A DNA stretch of 64,000 bases from an uncultured Clostridia bacterium (GCA_947626685.1 CANQTD010000004.1:1-64000), one strand, 5' to 3'. Shown: positions 9,926 through 20,185, counted from the stretch's first letter. Program-made: numbers and translations. The notes: a model not told the origin generated them from the sequence alone.

Positions 9926-11431
9926 ATGAAAAAGATCCTCATGATCCCGCTCGACGAGCGGCCGTGCAACTATCGCTTTCCGCAGATCATGCCGAAGGCG
10001 GACTTCGAGCTCATCATGCCGCCCATTGGCATGATGGGGCTCAAAAAAAGGCCTGCGGACACCGCGCGTCTTGCGGCATGGGTGCGGGAAAACGCGCAAA
10101 ATGCGGATATCCTCATCCTTTCGATGGACACGCTCGTGTACGGCGGGCTCATTCCCTCCCGCCTCCACTTCGAGAGCAAGGAGACGCTCTGCGCCCGCGC
10201 CGATCTCGTGCGCGAGATGAAGGAACGCTTCCCCGCGCTCAAGATCTATGCGTTCCAGACCATCATGCGCTGTCCGCGTTTTTCGAACGGCGACGAGGAA
10301 CCCGATTACTATTGGACGTACGGGGCGGATATCCACCGCTACGGCGGCTACACGCACAAGGAACAGCTCGGCATTCTGACCGAGGAGGAGAGGACGGATT
10401 TCGACCGCATCAAGTGGGAACTTCCCGCCGAGGCGCTCGCGGATTATATCGGGCGGCGCGCCGTCAATCTCGAAGTGCTCCTGCACACCCTCTCCCTCGT
10501 GGAGGACGGCTATATCGACGGGTTCATCGTCCCGCAGGACGACAGCGCGCCCTACGGCTTCACCTCCCTCGACCAACAAAAAGTGAGGAAGTACCTCAAA
10601 GAGCACGGGCTTCAGCTCAAAGTGCCCGTCTACCCCGCCGCCGACGACACGGGCATGACCATGCTCGCGCGCGCGGTGAACGAATCGAGGGGTACCATGC
10701 CCGCGGTCTATGTGTATTATGCGTCTGCGCGCGGCCCGTTCGTCGTCCCCAGCTTCGAGGACAGGACGATCGACGCGACCGTGAAGTGCCAGATCCGCGC
10801 CGCGGGGTGCAGGCGGGTGTACAGCCTCGAAGAGTGCGACATCGTCCTCGCCGTGAATATCGGGAGCGAAATGTATTATGAGGGCACTTTCGAACAGCTC
10901 ACCGTCGCCTATGACGTGGAACGCAGCCTTCCCGAGTATATCGACTATATCAAATACGCCCTCGGAAAGGGCAAGCTCGTTGCGGTGGCGGACGTCGCGT
11001 TCCCCACGCACAACGATCTCGAACTCGCCGAACTCCTCCGCGACGAGGGGCTCCTCCTCAAGATCCACGGCTATGCGGGCTGGAACACTTCCTCCAATAC
11101 GCTCGGCACCGTGATCTGCGAGGCCTCCCTCTACCTTGCGGGGCACGACGACGAGGGCAACCGCTATTTCCTCCTGCACCGCTATTACGACGACGTCGGC
11201 TACTGCTCCCACTCGCGGACGTGGATCGACGTCAACGTCGTCGAGCAAAACGGGTGCACCGTGTTCGAACTCGACGGGGAAAAGGGCAAATGCGTGCAGG
11301 CGGCGAAGGGGGAACTTCTCCGCTATATGGCGGAAAATTACCCCGAGCTCTCGGACATGGTGGCGGACATTGAGGTCACGAGCCCGTGGAACAGGACGTT
11401 CGAGATGGACTTCGTGCTCAAATTGAAATAA
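9926..11431 (+). CDS. DUF4127 family protein
   Basis: Protein of 501 residues starting 1 bp after the permease stop. The N-terminus MKKILMIPLDERPCN, then DTLVYGGLIPSR, is characteristic of DUF4127, a cytoplasmic family of unknown biochemical activity often found beside carbohydrate genes. Other conserved stretches include YWTYGADIHRYGGYTHKEQ and GWNTSSNTLGT. No signal peptide is visible. Its place between a sugar transporter and a GH31 enzyme suggests it acts on the imported sugar or glycoside, but the reaction is not known to me. Confidence 0.85.
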   Translation: MKKILMIPLDERPCNYRFPQIMPKADFELIMPPIGMMGLKKRPADTARLAAWVRENAQNADILILSMDTLVYGGLIPSRLHFESKETLCARADLVREMKERFPALKIYAFQTIMRCPRFSNGDEEPDYYWTYGADIHRYGGYTHKEQLGILTEEERTDFDRIKWELPAEALADYIGRRAVNLEVLLHTLSLVEDGYIDGFIVPQDDSAPYGFTSLDQQKVRKYLKEHGLQLKVPVYPAADDTGMTMLARAVNESRGTMPAVYVYYASARGPFVVPSFEDRTIDATVKCQIRAAGCRRVYSLEECDIVLAVNIGSEMYYEGTFEQLTVAYDVERSLPEYIDYIKYALGKGKLVAVADVAFPTHNDLELAELLRDEGLLLKIHGYAGWNTSSNTLGTVICEASLYLAGHDDEGNRYFLLHRYYDDVGYCSHSRTWIDVNVVEQNGCTVFELDGEKGKCVQAAKGELLRYMAENYPELSDMVADIEVTSPWNRTFEMDFVLKLK

Positions 11432-11435
11432 CGAT

Positions 11436-13409
11436 ATGAAGAAAATCAATTTCAGACACATCAAAAAGACGGCGGACGGGTTTTTCCTCACGCTCTCGCG
11501 GGAATACCGCGCGGTGTTCGGCTTCGGCGAGAAGTTCGACAGCGTGAACCAAAAGGGCAAGTTTGTGCGCGCCTGCGTCCGCGAAAAGTGCTTTTATCAG
11601 GGCGAGTACACCTACTTTTCGATGCCCTTCTTCCTCACGCCCGACGGGTTCGGCATCTATGTCGACACCTACGTCGAAGTGGACTTCGATTTCCGCAAAG
11701 AGGGGGAGCTCACCATCTCCTTCCCTGCGGGGAGCCGCGGCGAGGAGGCGAATATCTGGTATTTCGAGGGCACGCCGAAGGAAATTCTGACGCAGTTCCG
11801 CACCCTTGTCGGGCTGCCGCGTCTCTTCCCGAAGTGGGTGCTCGGCGCGTGGATGAGCGCCAACCGCTGGCGCACGCAGGAAGAGGTGGAGGAGCAGCGC
11901 GTCCTCAGCAAGAAGTGGAACTTCCCGCACAACGTGCTCGTGATCGAGCCGTGGAGCGACCTCACCACCCACTATCTCTTCAATGAGTGCTCCATCCCCG
12001 CGAAGGAGGGCAACGAGAGCGCGACGTACGGCGAGATGCACTTTGCCGAGCCGTGGCCCGACCCCCGCCGCCTCGTGGACGATCTGCATGCGGACGGCGT
12101 CCGCGTCCTCTTGTGGACGGTCCCCGTCTACGCGCAGGGCGAGAACATGGAGACGCGCTGCAACGTGGAGCAGACCCTCCGCGACAACGCCTACGTCAAG
12201 GCGCACAAGGAGTGCGTGCTCAATGCGGACGGCACCCCTTACGAGATCCCGCACACATGGATGATCGGGAGCATGGTGCCCGATTTCACCAATCCCATCA
12301 CCTGCGAGCATTGGTTCGGCCATCTCCGCTATCTCAAAGAATCCATCGGCATCGACGGGTTCAAGACGGACGGAGGGGAGTTCATCCATGACCGCACCGT
12401 CACCTTCTCGGACGGCACGACGGGCCTCGAGGGGCAGAACCGCTACGCCGAACTCTACACGAAGGCGTTCGCCGACTTCATGGGCGAGGAGGGGATCGTA
12501 TTCTCCCGCGCGGGAGGGCAGCGCAGCCCCACGCACACCGTGCTCTGGGCGGGCGATCAGGAATCCACATGGCAGGAGTTTGCCTCGGTGCTCAAAGCGG
12601 GGCTCTCCGCGGGGCTCTCGGGCGTCTCCGCATGGGGATTCGACATTGCGGGCTTCTCTGGGTACCTTCCCAGCCGCGAGCTCTATCTGAGGGCGGTGCA
12701 GGCGGCGGCGTTCGTCCCCGTCATGCAGTGGCACAGCGACCCCGTCTCCAACGGCCGCTGCGACTTTACGGGGGCGTGGAAAGTCAACGACAGGAGCCCG
12801 TGGAACATGGCGGCGTACCTCAAAGACGAGCCGCTTTTGGATCTTCTCCGCGAGCAGTTCTTCCTCCACTACAATCTGATGCCCTATTTCTACAACCTCA
12901 TGAGGGAAGCTGCCAAGACGGGCGTGCCCATTCTCCGCCATCTCTCCCTCGAATTTCCCGACGACGACGCGACATACGGCGTGGAGGACGAGTTCATGCT
13001 CGGCGAATCGCTGCTCGTCGCGCCCGTGCTCAGGGACTACACGGCGACGCGCAAGGTCTACCTTCCCCGCGGCAGGTGGTTCGACCTCTACACGGGGGCG
13101 ATCTACGGCGGCGGGTGGAACGAGATCCGCCTCGACGAGCGGCATCTCCCCGTGTTCATGCGCGAAAATTCCTGCGTCGCGCTCAACCTCAAGGGCGGGA
13201 AACTGTGCTCGGACGTCGGCAACCGTCTGGACGGTTACTGCGAGCTCACCTTCCTCATCAGCGGGGAGGGGAAGTACGAATTTGCCGACGACCTCGGCAA
13301 CACCGTTCTGCTCGTGTGGAATTTGCGCGAGTGCTATGCAAAGAAGAACAAAACGCAGATCCCCTTCAAGACGCTCCGCGCCGGGAAGGACAGGATCTAC
13401 GGAAAATAA
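11436..13409 (+). CDS. Glycoside hydrolase family 31 (alpha-glucosidase/alpha-xylosidase type)
   Basis: Protein of 657 residues with no signal peptide, so it should act on imported oligosaccharides in the cytoplasm. The GH31 nucleophile motif is DGFKTDGGEF with Asp312, and the acid/base is Asp374 in WAGDQESTW. The sugar-binding segment SAWGFDIAGFSG follows. An N-terminal beta-sandwich (residues about 1-125), catalytic barrel and C-terminal beta domains match family order. It starts 4 bp after DUF4127. Alpha-glucosidase and alpha-xylosidase cannot be separated from sequence here. The GG after the nucleophile Asp differs from the FG common in YicI-type alpha-xylosidases. Confidence 0.9.
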   Translation: MKKINFRHIKKTADGFFLTLSREYRAVFGFGEKFDSVNQKGKFVRACVREKCFYQGEYTYFSMPFFLTPDGFGIYVDTYVEVDFDFRKEGELTISFPAGSRGEEANIWYFEGTPKEILTQFRTLVGLPRLFPKWVLGAWMSANRWRTQEEVEEQRVLSKKWNFPHNVLVIEPWSDLTTHYLFNECSIPAKEGNESATYGEMHFAEPWPDPRRLVDDLHADGVRVLLWTVPVYAQGENMETRCNVEQTLRDNAYVKAHKECVLNADGTPYEIPHTWMIGSMVPDFTNPITCEHWFGHLRYLKESIGIDGFKTDGGEFIHDRTVTFSDGTTGLEGQNRYAELYTKAFADFMGEEGIVFSRAGGQRSPTHTVLWAGDQESTWQEFASVLKAGLSAGLSGVSAWGFDIAGFSGYLPSRELYLRAVQAAAFVPVMQWHSDPVSNGRCDFTGAWKVNDRSPWNMAAYLKDEPLLDLLREQFFLHYNLMPYFYNLMREAAKTGVPILRHLSLEFPDDDATYGVEDEFMLGESLLVAPVLRDYTATRKVYLPRGRWFDLYTGAIYGGGWNEIRLDERHLPVFMRENSCVALNLKGGKLCSDVGNRLDGYCELTFLISGEGKYEFADDLGNTVLLVWNLRECYAKKNKTQIPFKTLRAGKDRIYGK

Positions 13410-13424
13410 AAGATAGGAGGAACT

Positions 13425-14027
13425 ATGAAAAGATCACTGAGGATTTTTCCGTTTCTCGCAGTCCTCTGCGGACTGCTTGGCCTGATGATCGGCTGTACGG
13501 GCGGCGGCTCCGGGAACGGCGTCACGCCCGCGCTCTTGCTCGATAAGAAGGAGGCGGCTCTCACGGTGGGTGCGGAAACAGTTCTGACCGCGACCCTCGA
13601 AGAGGCGGACGGCGCGTTCGTATGGACGTCGTCCGACGAAGCCGTCGTCACCGTCACTCCCGACGAAAGCGGCTCTTCTGCCGCCGTGAAAGCGGTGGGC
13701 ACGGGCACCGCGACGGTCACCGTCACCGTAGGGGAACTCACCGCGGTCTGCGAGGTCACCGTCACCGCTTCCCCGCTCTCCATCTTCCTGCCCGCAGGCG
13801 GCCTTGTCCTCAAAAAGAACATGACCGCGTCGGTCAAGGCGATGAGCACCGTCGAGCTCGAGGGCGAGCCCGTCTGGGAGAGCTCGGACGAGGCGGTCGG
13901 AACGGTGGAATACCAGGGGCTCACCGCGATCGTCAAGGCGGTCGCCCGCGGCACCTGCACGATCACCGTGCGCGTAGACGGGTATGCCGCCAGCTTCCTG
14001 CTCACCGTGGGAACGAGCGGCCACTGA
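13425..14027 (+). CDS. Small lipoprotein with two Big2 (Ig-like) domains
   Basis: Protein of 200 residues. It has a signal peptide with lipobox LMIGC (Cys about residue 24), a Gly/Ser linker, then two bacterial Ig-like group 2 domains (about 37-112 and 114-198). Each carries the typical W-x-S-S-D-E-A-V core (FVWTSSDEAVVTV and PVWESSDEAVGTV) and a G-T-[AC]-T-[IV]-T-V strand. No enzymatic domain is present. A GGAGG site and 15-bp spacing place it in the operon. It is probably a cell-surface adhesion or spacer protein. Confidence 0.85.
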   Translation: MKRSLRIFPFLAVLCGLLGLMIGCTGGGSGNGVTPALLLDKKEAALTVGAETVLTATLEEADGAFVWTSSDEAVVTVTPDESGSSAAVKAVGTGTATVTVTVGELTAVCEVTVTASPLSIFLPAGGLVLKKNMTASVKAMSTVELEGEPVWESSDEAVGTVEYQGLTAIVKAVARGTCTITVRVDGYAASFLLTVGTSGH

Positions 14028-14043
14028 GAAAGGAGGTACCGTT

Positions 14044-15870
14044 ATGAAGATGAAAAAATACGGTTCGGTCATGCTTGCCGCAGCACTTTCCGTCGCGGCG
14101 ATCGCGGGCATGGTATGCCCGCAGCCTGTCATACAGGCCGACGCCGCCAAAACAGTCTACACGAATTCGAATTACACCAACGTCGCGAGCTACAATTCGG
14201 GGCTTCTCATCGAGCCCACCCTCGTCCTCGAACCCGCCGATAAGACGGAACTCATGGCGGCGCCCATCTCCAAGCCGAAGCCTGCTTCCGTCATCATCAC
14301 CCCCGATGAGGAGATGCGGGTCACGGTCGGCACGACCGCTATGGCTCTCGGGGCGTTTTACGACGCCTACATCAAAGATAAGCTCATTCCCGTCGTCCGC
14401 CTCGACAAGACGACGGTCGACCCCTTCCTCACCTGGCTGAAAAACACCTACGCCATCTCCGACATGATGGCCGTCTCCGACGATATTTCCGTCATCGAAC
14501 AGCTGTACGCGGACGACGCGGGCTATCTCGTGAACACGGTGTACGACCTCACGGGAACGCAGCTCACCGCGGGCCGCTATGACGAATGGCCGCATATCGC
14601 GGAGGCGAACAAGGCGGGCTGCAACATTCTCATGTACGACGGTTCCGACCAAAACCTTCCCGTTGCCGCCGAGTACGTTGAGGCGATGACGAAGGTGTGC
14701 TGGGCGTACACGGAGAACGCGGAGGAAGCGGTCTCGGCGATCGCCGCGGGCTGCTACGGCGTCGTCTCGGGCTCGTGCGCCGAGCTCGGCGAGGCGGTCT
14801 CCTATTTCTCCGAAAGCGGACTTGCGCGCGCGCAGTATGTCGCGGCGCACCGCGGCATCACCAAGTATGCCAACGAGCAGTCCCTCACGGGGATCATGGC
14901 CTCCCACAACGAGGGCGCGACGCACGTCGAGATCGATATCCAGATCACGAAGGACGGGCGTCTCGTCAGCTGCCACAACACCGATATCAACGCGGTGACG
15001 GGCTTCCCGAACAGATACATCATCAACGAGACGTTGAGCAATCTGCAAACGTTCAAACTCAACAATTACAGCGAACGCTACAACGAAACGTTTGCGACGC
15101 TCGAAGATATCTGCGAAGTTTTGCAAAAGACGGACGTCATTCTCATCGTCGAACTCAAACTCGACGGCGGTTCGCGCAAGGCGGTCGAGGAGCTCAAAGC
15201 GATCGAGACGCTCAAAACGGTCATGGACCAATACCCCGGCATGAAGGGGCACTGGATCACGATCTCCTTCTACGCCCCGTACGCGCAGGATATGAGAAGG
15301 ATCCTTCCCGAGATCCCCTGCTGCTATCTCGGCGGCGCACAGTCCTCTTTGGAAGCCGAAAACGGCGAAAAGGGTTGGGGCTATGCGGGCGGACACGTCT
15401 CGCTGAGCAAGGTCGGCGACAAGATCAACTTCCTGCGCAAATGCGGCATTGGGCTCGATGAAATGGAATTCGACAACGGGAAGGGCACGCTGAGCGGCTC
15501 CACGAACGGTTACGCGAAGGACTATCTCGCCCGCGGCTACACCATGAACACATGGACGTACGAGAGCTGTCTCCACTTCACGATCAGGACGAATATCGCC
15601 ACGACCAACGCGGCGGAGAACTGCGCCATGCTCGTAAAGGAGATCTCCGCGCCCGCCTCTATCACGCGGGAGGACATCGCCGCGGGGACGGTGGAGACGG
15701 CGTGCACGACGTACAACGGCTGGAAGCTCCAAAAGGAGTGCAAGCTCATCGTCGTCAGCGAGGAGGAGGGCAGCGCGAAGGTGCTCCTCTACCTGCAACA
15801 GACGACGGACGAAGATGAACCCGTCACGTTCGGGCTTTACAGCAACCTCTTTACCGTAACGGTCGCATGA
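14044..15870 (+). CDS. Exported glycerophosphodiester phosphodiesterase-family protein
   Basis: Protein of 608 residues. The start at 14044 has an AAAGGAGGTACC site and gives a signal peptide ending near VIQADAA, so it is exported rather than lipidated. Residues about 265-540 are a GDPD TIM barrel: AHRG (His269), an Asn-Glu-Gln-Ser in place of Pro-Glu-Asn-Thr (catalytic Glu kept), VEIDIQITKDG (Glu296, Asp298) and SCHN (His311), with IVELKLDGG later. Residues about 60-260 look like a second, degenerate barrel. The C-terminal about 60 residues appear beta-rich. GDPDs cut glycerophosphodiesters, and exported forms of the GlpQ type can attack glycerol-phosphate teichoic acids. The substrate here is unproven. 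Confidence 0.82.
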   Translation: MKMKKYGSVMLAAALSVAAIAGMVCPQPVIQADAAKTVYTNSNYTNVASYNSGLLIEPTLVLEPADKTELMAAPISKPKPASVIITPDEEMRVTVGTTAMALGAFYDAYIKDKLIPVVRLDKTTVDPFLTWLKNTYAISDMMAVSDDISVIEQLYADDAGYLVNTVYDLTGTQLTAGRYDEWPHIAEANKAGCNILMYDGSDQNLPVAAEYVEAMTKVCWAYTENAEEAVSAIAAGCYGVVSGSCAELGEAVSYFSESGLARAQYVAAHRGITKYANEQSLTGIMASHNEGATHVEIDIQITKDGRLVSCHNTDINAVTGFPNRYIINETLSNLQTFKLNNYSERYNETFATLEDICEVLQKTDVILIVELKLDGGSRKAVEELKAIETLKTVMDQYPGMKGHWITISFYAPYAQDMRRILPEIPCCYLGGAQSSLEAENGEKGWGYAGGHVSLSKVGDKINFLRKCGIGLDEMEFDNGKGTLSGSTNGYAKDYLARGYTMNTWTYESCLHFTIRTNIATTNAAENCAMLVKEISAPASITREDIAAGTVETACTTYNGWKLQKECKLIVVSEEEGSAKVLLYLQQTTDEDEPVTFGLYSNLFTVTVA

Positions 15871-15931
15871 GGCCGCATCTAACCGAAATCTGAGCCGCAA
15901 GGCGAAATAAATAATTCAGAAGGAGATTTAC

Positions 15932-18073
15932 ATGAAAAAATTCTTTGCAACGATGATGGGTATCTGCATGCTCGCGGCCTGCTGCAGCGGCATGGCGGCA
16001 TGCAATTTCGGAAAAGGGCCCGATGAGCCCGGCCCCGACACGCCCGGCCCCGACCAGCCCGGTCCCGACCAGCCCGGCGATCCCACCGTCACGGACGATT
16101 CCATCCAGACCGACCGCGACGCCATCACCTTCGCCTTCGACGAGATCTACAACGAAAAAATGTTCGTGGACGAGGAGAACGGGTTCAACAGCAGCGCCGA
16201 CGTCACGGGCGCGCGCTTCTTCCTGAACGGGGAGTACTACAACAAGCTCTCCAAAGTGGGGAGCCGTCAGGACGTCAAGCTCGAGCTCTACAACGGGCAG
16301 GCGGCGCGCATGGTCAACGTCTCGGCGGGCATGGAGTTCACCATTCCCACGAGCGAGAGCGTCAAGGCGGACTACACGATCGCGAAATACCGCACCCAAT
16401 ATGAATTCGGCGACTCCATCCTCACGTTCAGCGCGAACGGCAACAACCCGTACACGGCGCTCTCGAACGCATGGTACGTCTACGTCAACGAGTGGGCGAT
16501 CCGCCACCTCGTCAACCCCAAGTACTACGATAACAACGGCCTCACCCTCTTGAACGACCTCAGCTTCGAGGTCACGCCCGTCGGCGAAAACGGCAAATCG
16601 GACGGCGAGCGCACCTATCCCACCGTCAAAAACGGCGATCTCGAAATGCGCTCGGGCTATGAGATCTACCGCTTCGACATTCAGATCAACGACGTGGAGG
16701 ACGGCGAAGTGGAGCGTCCCTTCTACAATATCGGGATCATCCACGAAACCAACGACGTGAAGAACTTCGGGCTCTTTGTGATGAAGTCGAAGTCGAACAA
16801 GGCGGAGATGATGGACAAGATCATGATGAGCTACAAGAAGATCTCCCCGAAGGGCATCACCCGCAACTACTTCGAGAACAAGGACCCCGTGCAGGAACCG
16901 CAGTGGAACGAGGAGACGAAGGCGTTTTTCAACCAATTCATGACGCAGACCTCCAAGAGCTGGGGCGTGTTCAGCTACTCCATGCCCGGCGACGAGTCCA
17001 GCCTCGACCCCGCGAACTACAACTATAAACAGCATCTGAATTGGAGCAAGGATATCCAGAAGTTCATCGAGGAGACGGCCTGGGGCGGCAAGAAGTACGA
17101 CGTGTACATGACCTACACCCACCTCGGCAGCGGCCCGATTCAGGACGACCCGAACGCCGAGCACTATGCGGACGGCTACGACGACAACCGCCACCACTTC
17201 CCGCTCGAGATGGCGAAAGAGCTCGCGGGCGGCAACGGCGTGAACGGCAAGCCCGTCCTCGAATTTACCTATCAGTACACCACCAACAACAACCTCGTCG
17301 ATCAGGAAGTCACGCCGATGTTCGACATCATGCGCGGCAAGTACGACAAGTATTTCGAACGCCTCGCGCGCGATATCAAGGCGTACGGCAAGCCCGTCAT
17401 GTTCCGTCTCAACAACGAGATGAACACCGACTGGACGAGCTACTCGGGCATCATGAACCTGCTCGACCCCGATATCTTCACGATGACGTGGCAGCGGCTC
17501 TACAAGATCTTCCTCGCGCAGGGCTGCGACAACGTGATCTGGGTGTGGAACCCCATCGCGGACAGTTGCCCCTATTCCGGTTGGGGCGAGGACCTCTGCT
17601 ACTTCCCCGGCTTCGAGTATGTGCAGCTCCTCGGCGGCACCAACTACGAGGCGACCAACGACCGCAACCAGTTCCAGACCTTCAGAGAACGCTATGAGAG
17701 CCTCTACAACAAGAACAAGACCTACTTCGAGAAGTGGGGCATGATCATCGGCGAATTTGCCTGCGGCTCGGGCGGCGACTATACGGGCGCGCTCGGCAGG
17801 AACCGCGATTTGCAGGAGCAGTGGGTGACGGGCATGTTCGAGGAACTCAACGCCGAAAATCCCGCTCCCTACGCACAGCAGATCAAGGGCCTCATCTGGT
17901 TCAACTGCAACGACTATGCGGGCGACAACGTGACCATCACCAACCGCTACCGCTTCGCGGACATCCCCGGCGGCTCGGGATACCACAAGGGCGAGGATTA
18001 CAGCGACCTTGAAAGAACGTGGAAGGCCTTCCAGAAGGGCTTCGCGGACGCGGCCGCAAAAGAGAACAAATGA
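15932..18073 (+). CDS. GH26-like surface lipoprotein, first of tandem pair
   Basis: Protein of 713 residues with a lipoprotein signal (GMAAC, Cys about 24) and a repeated Pro-Gly-Pro-Asp linker. An N-terminal beta-rich domain (about 60-310) is followed by a catalytic-like barrel (about 320-700). GH26 landmarks are FRLNNEMNTDW (putative acid/base Glu496), VIWVWNPIADSCPYSGWGED and IIGEFACGSGG (putative nucleophile Glu608). GH26 enzymes are mainly beta-mannanases, with some beta-1,3-xylanases and lichenases, and specificity is not clear. The RBS is AGAAGGAG. It overlaps the next, paralogous gene by 4 bp. Confidence 0.82.
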   Translation: MKKFFATMMGICMLAACCSGMAACNFGKGPDEPGPDTPGPDQPGPDQPGDPTVTDDSIQTDRDAITFAFDEIYNEKMFVDEENGFNSSADVTGARFFLNGEYYNKLSKVGSRQDVKLELYNGQAARMVNVSAGMEFTIPTSESVKADYTIAKYRTQYEFGDSILTFSANGNNPYTALSNAWYVYVNEWAIRHLVNPKYYDNNGLTLLNDLSFEVTPVGENGKSDGERTYPTVKNGDLEMRSGYEIYRFDIQINDVEDGEVERPFYNIGIIHETNDVKNFGLFVMKSKSNKAEMMDKIMMSYKKISPKGITRNYFENKDPVQEPQWNEETKAFFNQFMTQTSKSWGVFSYSMPGDESSLDPANYNYKQHLNWSKDIQKFIEETAWGGKKYDVYMTYTHLGSGPIQDDPNAEHYADGYDDNRHHFPLEMAKELAGGNGVNGKPVLEFTYQYTTNNNLVDQEVTPMFDIMRGKYDKYFERLARDIKAYGKPVMFRLNNEMNTDWTSYSGIMNLLDPDIFTMTWQRLYKIFLAQGCDNVIWVWNPIADSCPYSGWGEDLCYFPGFEYVQLLGGTNYEATNDRNQFQTFRERYESLYNKNKTYFEKWGMIIGEFACGSGGDYTGALGRNRDLQEQWVTGMFEELNAENPAPYAQQIKGLIWFNCNDYAGDNVTITNRYRFADIPGGSGYHKGEDYSDLERTWKAFQKGFADAAAKENK

Positions 18074-20097
18074 GCATGAAACGATTGTCATCCATCGCAA
18101 TGGCGGCCACCATGTCCGCGTTATGCGCGTTCGGACTGCTGACCGCCTGCGGTCGGGGAGGCACAAAACCCGAAGAGCCGCCCATTGAGCAGCCGCCCAT
18201 AGAGCAGCCTCCCGCAGAGGGGCAGATCACAGACGGTGCGATCCAGACCGACCGCGCCTCGCTCGACTTCGCCTTTGAGGAGATCTATCCGAAAGGGGAG
18301 CTCAAAGACGGGGAACACGGCTTCTCGGAAGCGAGCGACGTCACGGGCGGCAGATTCTTCGTGAACGGCAACTATTACGACAAGATCTCCTCGGTGAAGA
18401 GCAGGCAGGACGTCAAGCTCGAGCTCTTCGGCGGCGAGGGGGTCCGCCTCGCCAACCTTTCGGCGGGTTATGCCTTCACGCTGCCCGTCTCCGAGCTCTC
18501 GGCGGACTATTCCATCGCGAAGTACCGCACGACGTACACGTTCGGCGATACGGTGCTCGACGTCTCCATGAACGCGGGCAACCCGTACACGGCGGAGTCG
18601 AACGGGTGGTACACCTATGTCTCGGAATGGCTGTTCAAGTACTTCGGGGCGGATCTTTTGGAAACGCTCGGCATCTCCTTCCTCCGCGAGCCCGACTTCG
18701 AGTTCACGAAGTCGTCCCCGAACGGCAACCTTGCGATCCGGGAGGGGTACGACGTGTACCGCTACGACCTTCTCATTGAGGACAACGCGGAGATCGAACG
18801 CCCCTACTACCATATCGCGGCGATCAGGGAGACGGACACGGTCAAAGAACACGTCCTCTTCGTCATGAAATCCTCGTCCGACATGTCCTCCGTCATGGAC
18901 TGCATCGTGGACAGCTACGTCCGCCTCTCGCCGAAGGGCATCACCCGCAACTACTTTGACGCGGGCGAGATGATCGAGAACCCGGATTGGAGCGAGCAGA
19001 CCAAGCGTTACTACGAGAAGTTCATCTCGCAGGACAGGGTGGACTGGGGCGCGTTCAGCATCTCCATGCCGGGGTACCGCGACGAGTATCTTCCCGACGA
19101 CAACAACTACAAATATGTGCTCGGCCTCAGCCGCGGCTACCGGCAGAGGCTCGAGGAAGTCTGGGACTACAAGTTCGAGATCTATCCCACTTACACCGCC
19201 CTGCAATACGCGGGCGAGCGGGTGCGCTTCCCCGTCTACATGGCGGAGGAACTTGCGGGAGGGGACGGATTCAACGGAAAGCCCGTCCTGCAATTCACCT
19301 ACCAATTCACGGCGAACAACAACCTGATGGGTTCGACGCCCATGTTCGATATCATGCGCGGCAAGTTCGACGAACAGTTCCGCGAACTCGCCCGCGACAT
19401 CAAAAACTACGGCAAGCCCGTCCTCTTCCGCCTCAACAACGAGATGAATTCGGATTGGGTGAGCTATTGCGGGCTCATCACGCTGTGCGACCCCGATATC
19501 TATTCCATCACCTGGCGGCGGCTCTACTCCATCTTCGGGGAAGAAGGGGTGGACAACGCGATCTGGATCTGGAATCCCACGGCGGAGAGCTGCCCCTATT
19601 CCGGTTGGGGCGAGGACCTCTGCTACTTCCCCGGGAGCGAATACGTCCAGCTCCTCGGCGGCACCTACTACGAACTCAACAATTACAGCGCGGCCGAAGC
19701 CCCCAAGAGCTGCAAGAGCTTTCAGAGCATGTACACATGGCTGTATGACAAAAACAGCGCCTTCAAGAAGTGGGCGGTCATTCTCTCCGAATTCGGCTGC
19801 GGCTCGGGCGGCAACGCGTCGGGCGAGCTCGGCAGGAATCGCGACGTGCAGAAGAAGTGGGTCGAAGAGATGTTCGCGGCGTTCAACGCAGAGGAAAAGG
19901 CGGACTATATCAAGCAGATCAAGGGCGCGGTCTGGTTCAACGGGAACGACTATGCGGACGAGGCGGCGGGGATGATCTCCAACCGCTACCGCATCATGGG
20001 CAATCCCGACCACACGGGCATCCTCGGGAGGGAGGACTATTCGGACATGGTACCCCTCTATGAGGTCTTTAAGGCGGGTCTGGCGCAGAACAAGTAG
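18070..20097 (+). CDS. GH26-like surface lipoprotein, second of tandem pair
   Basis: Protein of 675 residues, paralogous to the preceding gene along its whole length. Shared landmarks include SDVTG[AG]RFF, SRQDVKLEL, SPKGITRNYF and CPYSGWGEDLCYFPG. The ATG at 18070 overlaps the previous stop (ATGA), and ATG 18076 is an alternative start. The lipobox is LLTAC, followed by a Pro/Glu-rich linker. The putative catalytic pair is kept: NNEMNSDW (Glu458) and ILSEFGCGSGG (Glu574). Shorter linkers and loops (for example around residues 365-385) distinguish it. Retention of active-site residues in both copies suggests two related specificities rather than one decaying copy. Confidence 0.82.
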   Translation: MSMKRLSSIAMAATMSALCAFGLLTACGRGGTKPEEPPIEQPPIEQPPAEGQITDGAIQTDRASLDFAFEEIYPKGELKDGEHGFSEASDVTGGRFFVNGNYYDKISSVKSRQDVKLELFGGEGVRLANLSAGYAFTLPVSELSADYSIAKYRTTYTFGDTVLDVSMNAGNPYTAESNGWYTYVSEWLFKYFGADLLETLGISFLREPDFEFTKSSPNGNLAIREGYDVYRYDLLIEDNAEIERPYYHIAAIRETDTVKEHVLFVMKSSSDMSSVMDCIVDSYVRLSPKGITRNYFDAGEMIENPDWSEQTKRYYEKFISQDRVDWGAFSISMPGYRDEYLPDDNNYKYVLGLSRGYRQRLEEVWDYKFEIYPTYTALQYAGERVRFPVYMAEELAGGDGFNGKPVLQFTYQFTANNNLMGSTPMFDIMRGKFDEQFRELARDIKNYGKPVLFRLNNEMNSDWVSYCGLITLCDPDIYSITWRRLYSIFGEEGVDNAIWIWNPTAESCPYSGWGEDLCYFPGSEYVQLLGGTYYELNNYSAAEAPKSCKSFQSMYTWLYDKNSAFKKWAVILSEFGCGSGGNASGELGRNRDVQKKWVEEMFAAFNAEEKADYIKQIKGAVWFNGNDYADEAAGMISNRYRIMGNPDHTGILGREDYSDMVPLYEVFKAGLAQNK

Positions 20098-20185
20098 TTC
20101 GCGGCAATCCCTCAAAAAACACTTATCGCACCGTTTGACGAATGCTGAGAGCGGCGCGGGAATTCAAGCAAGGAACGTGAAAGAC

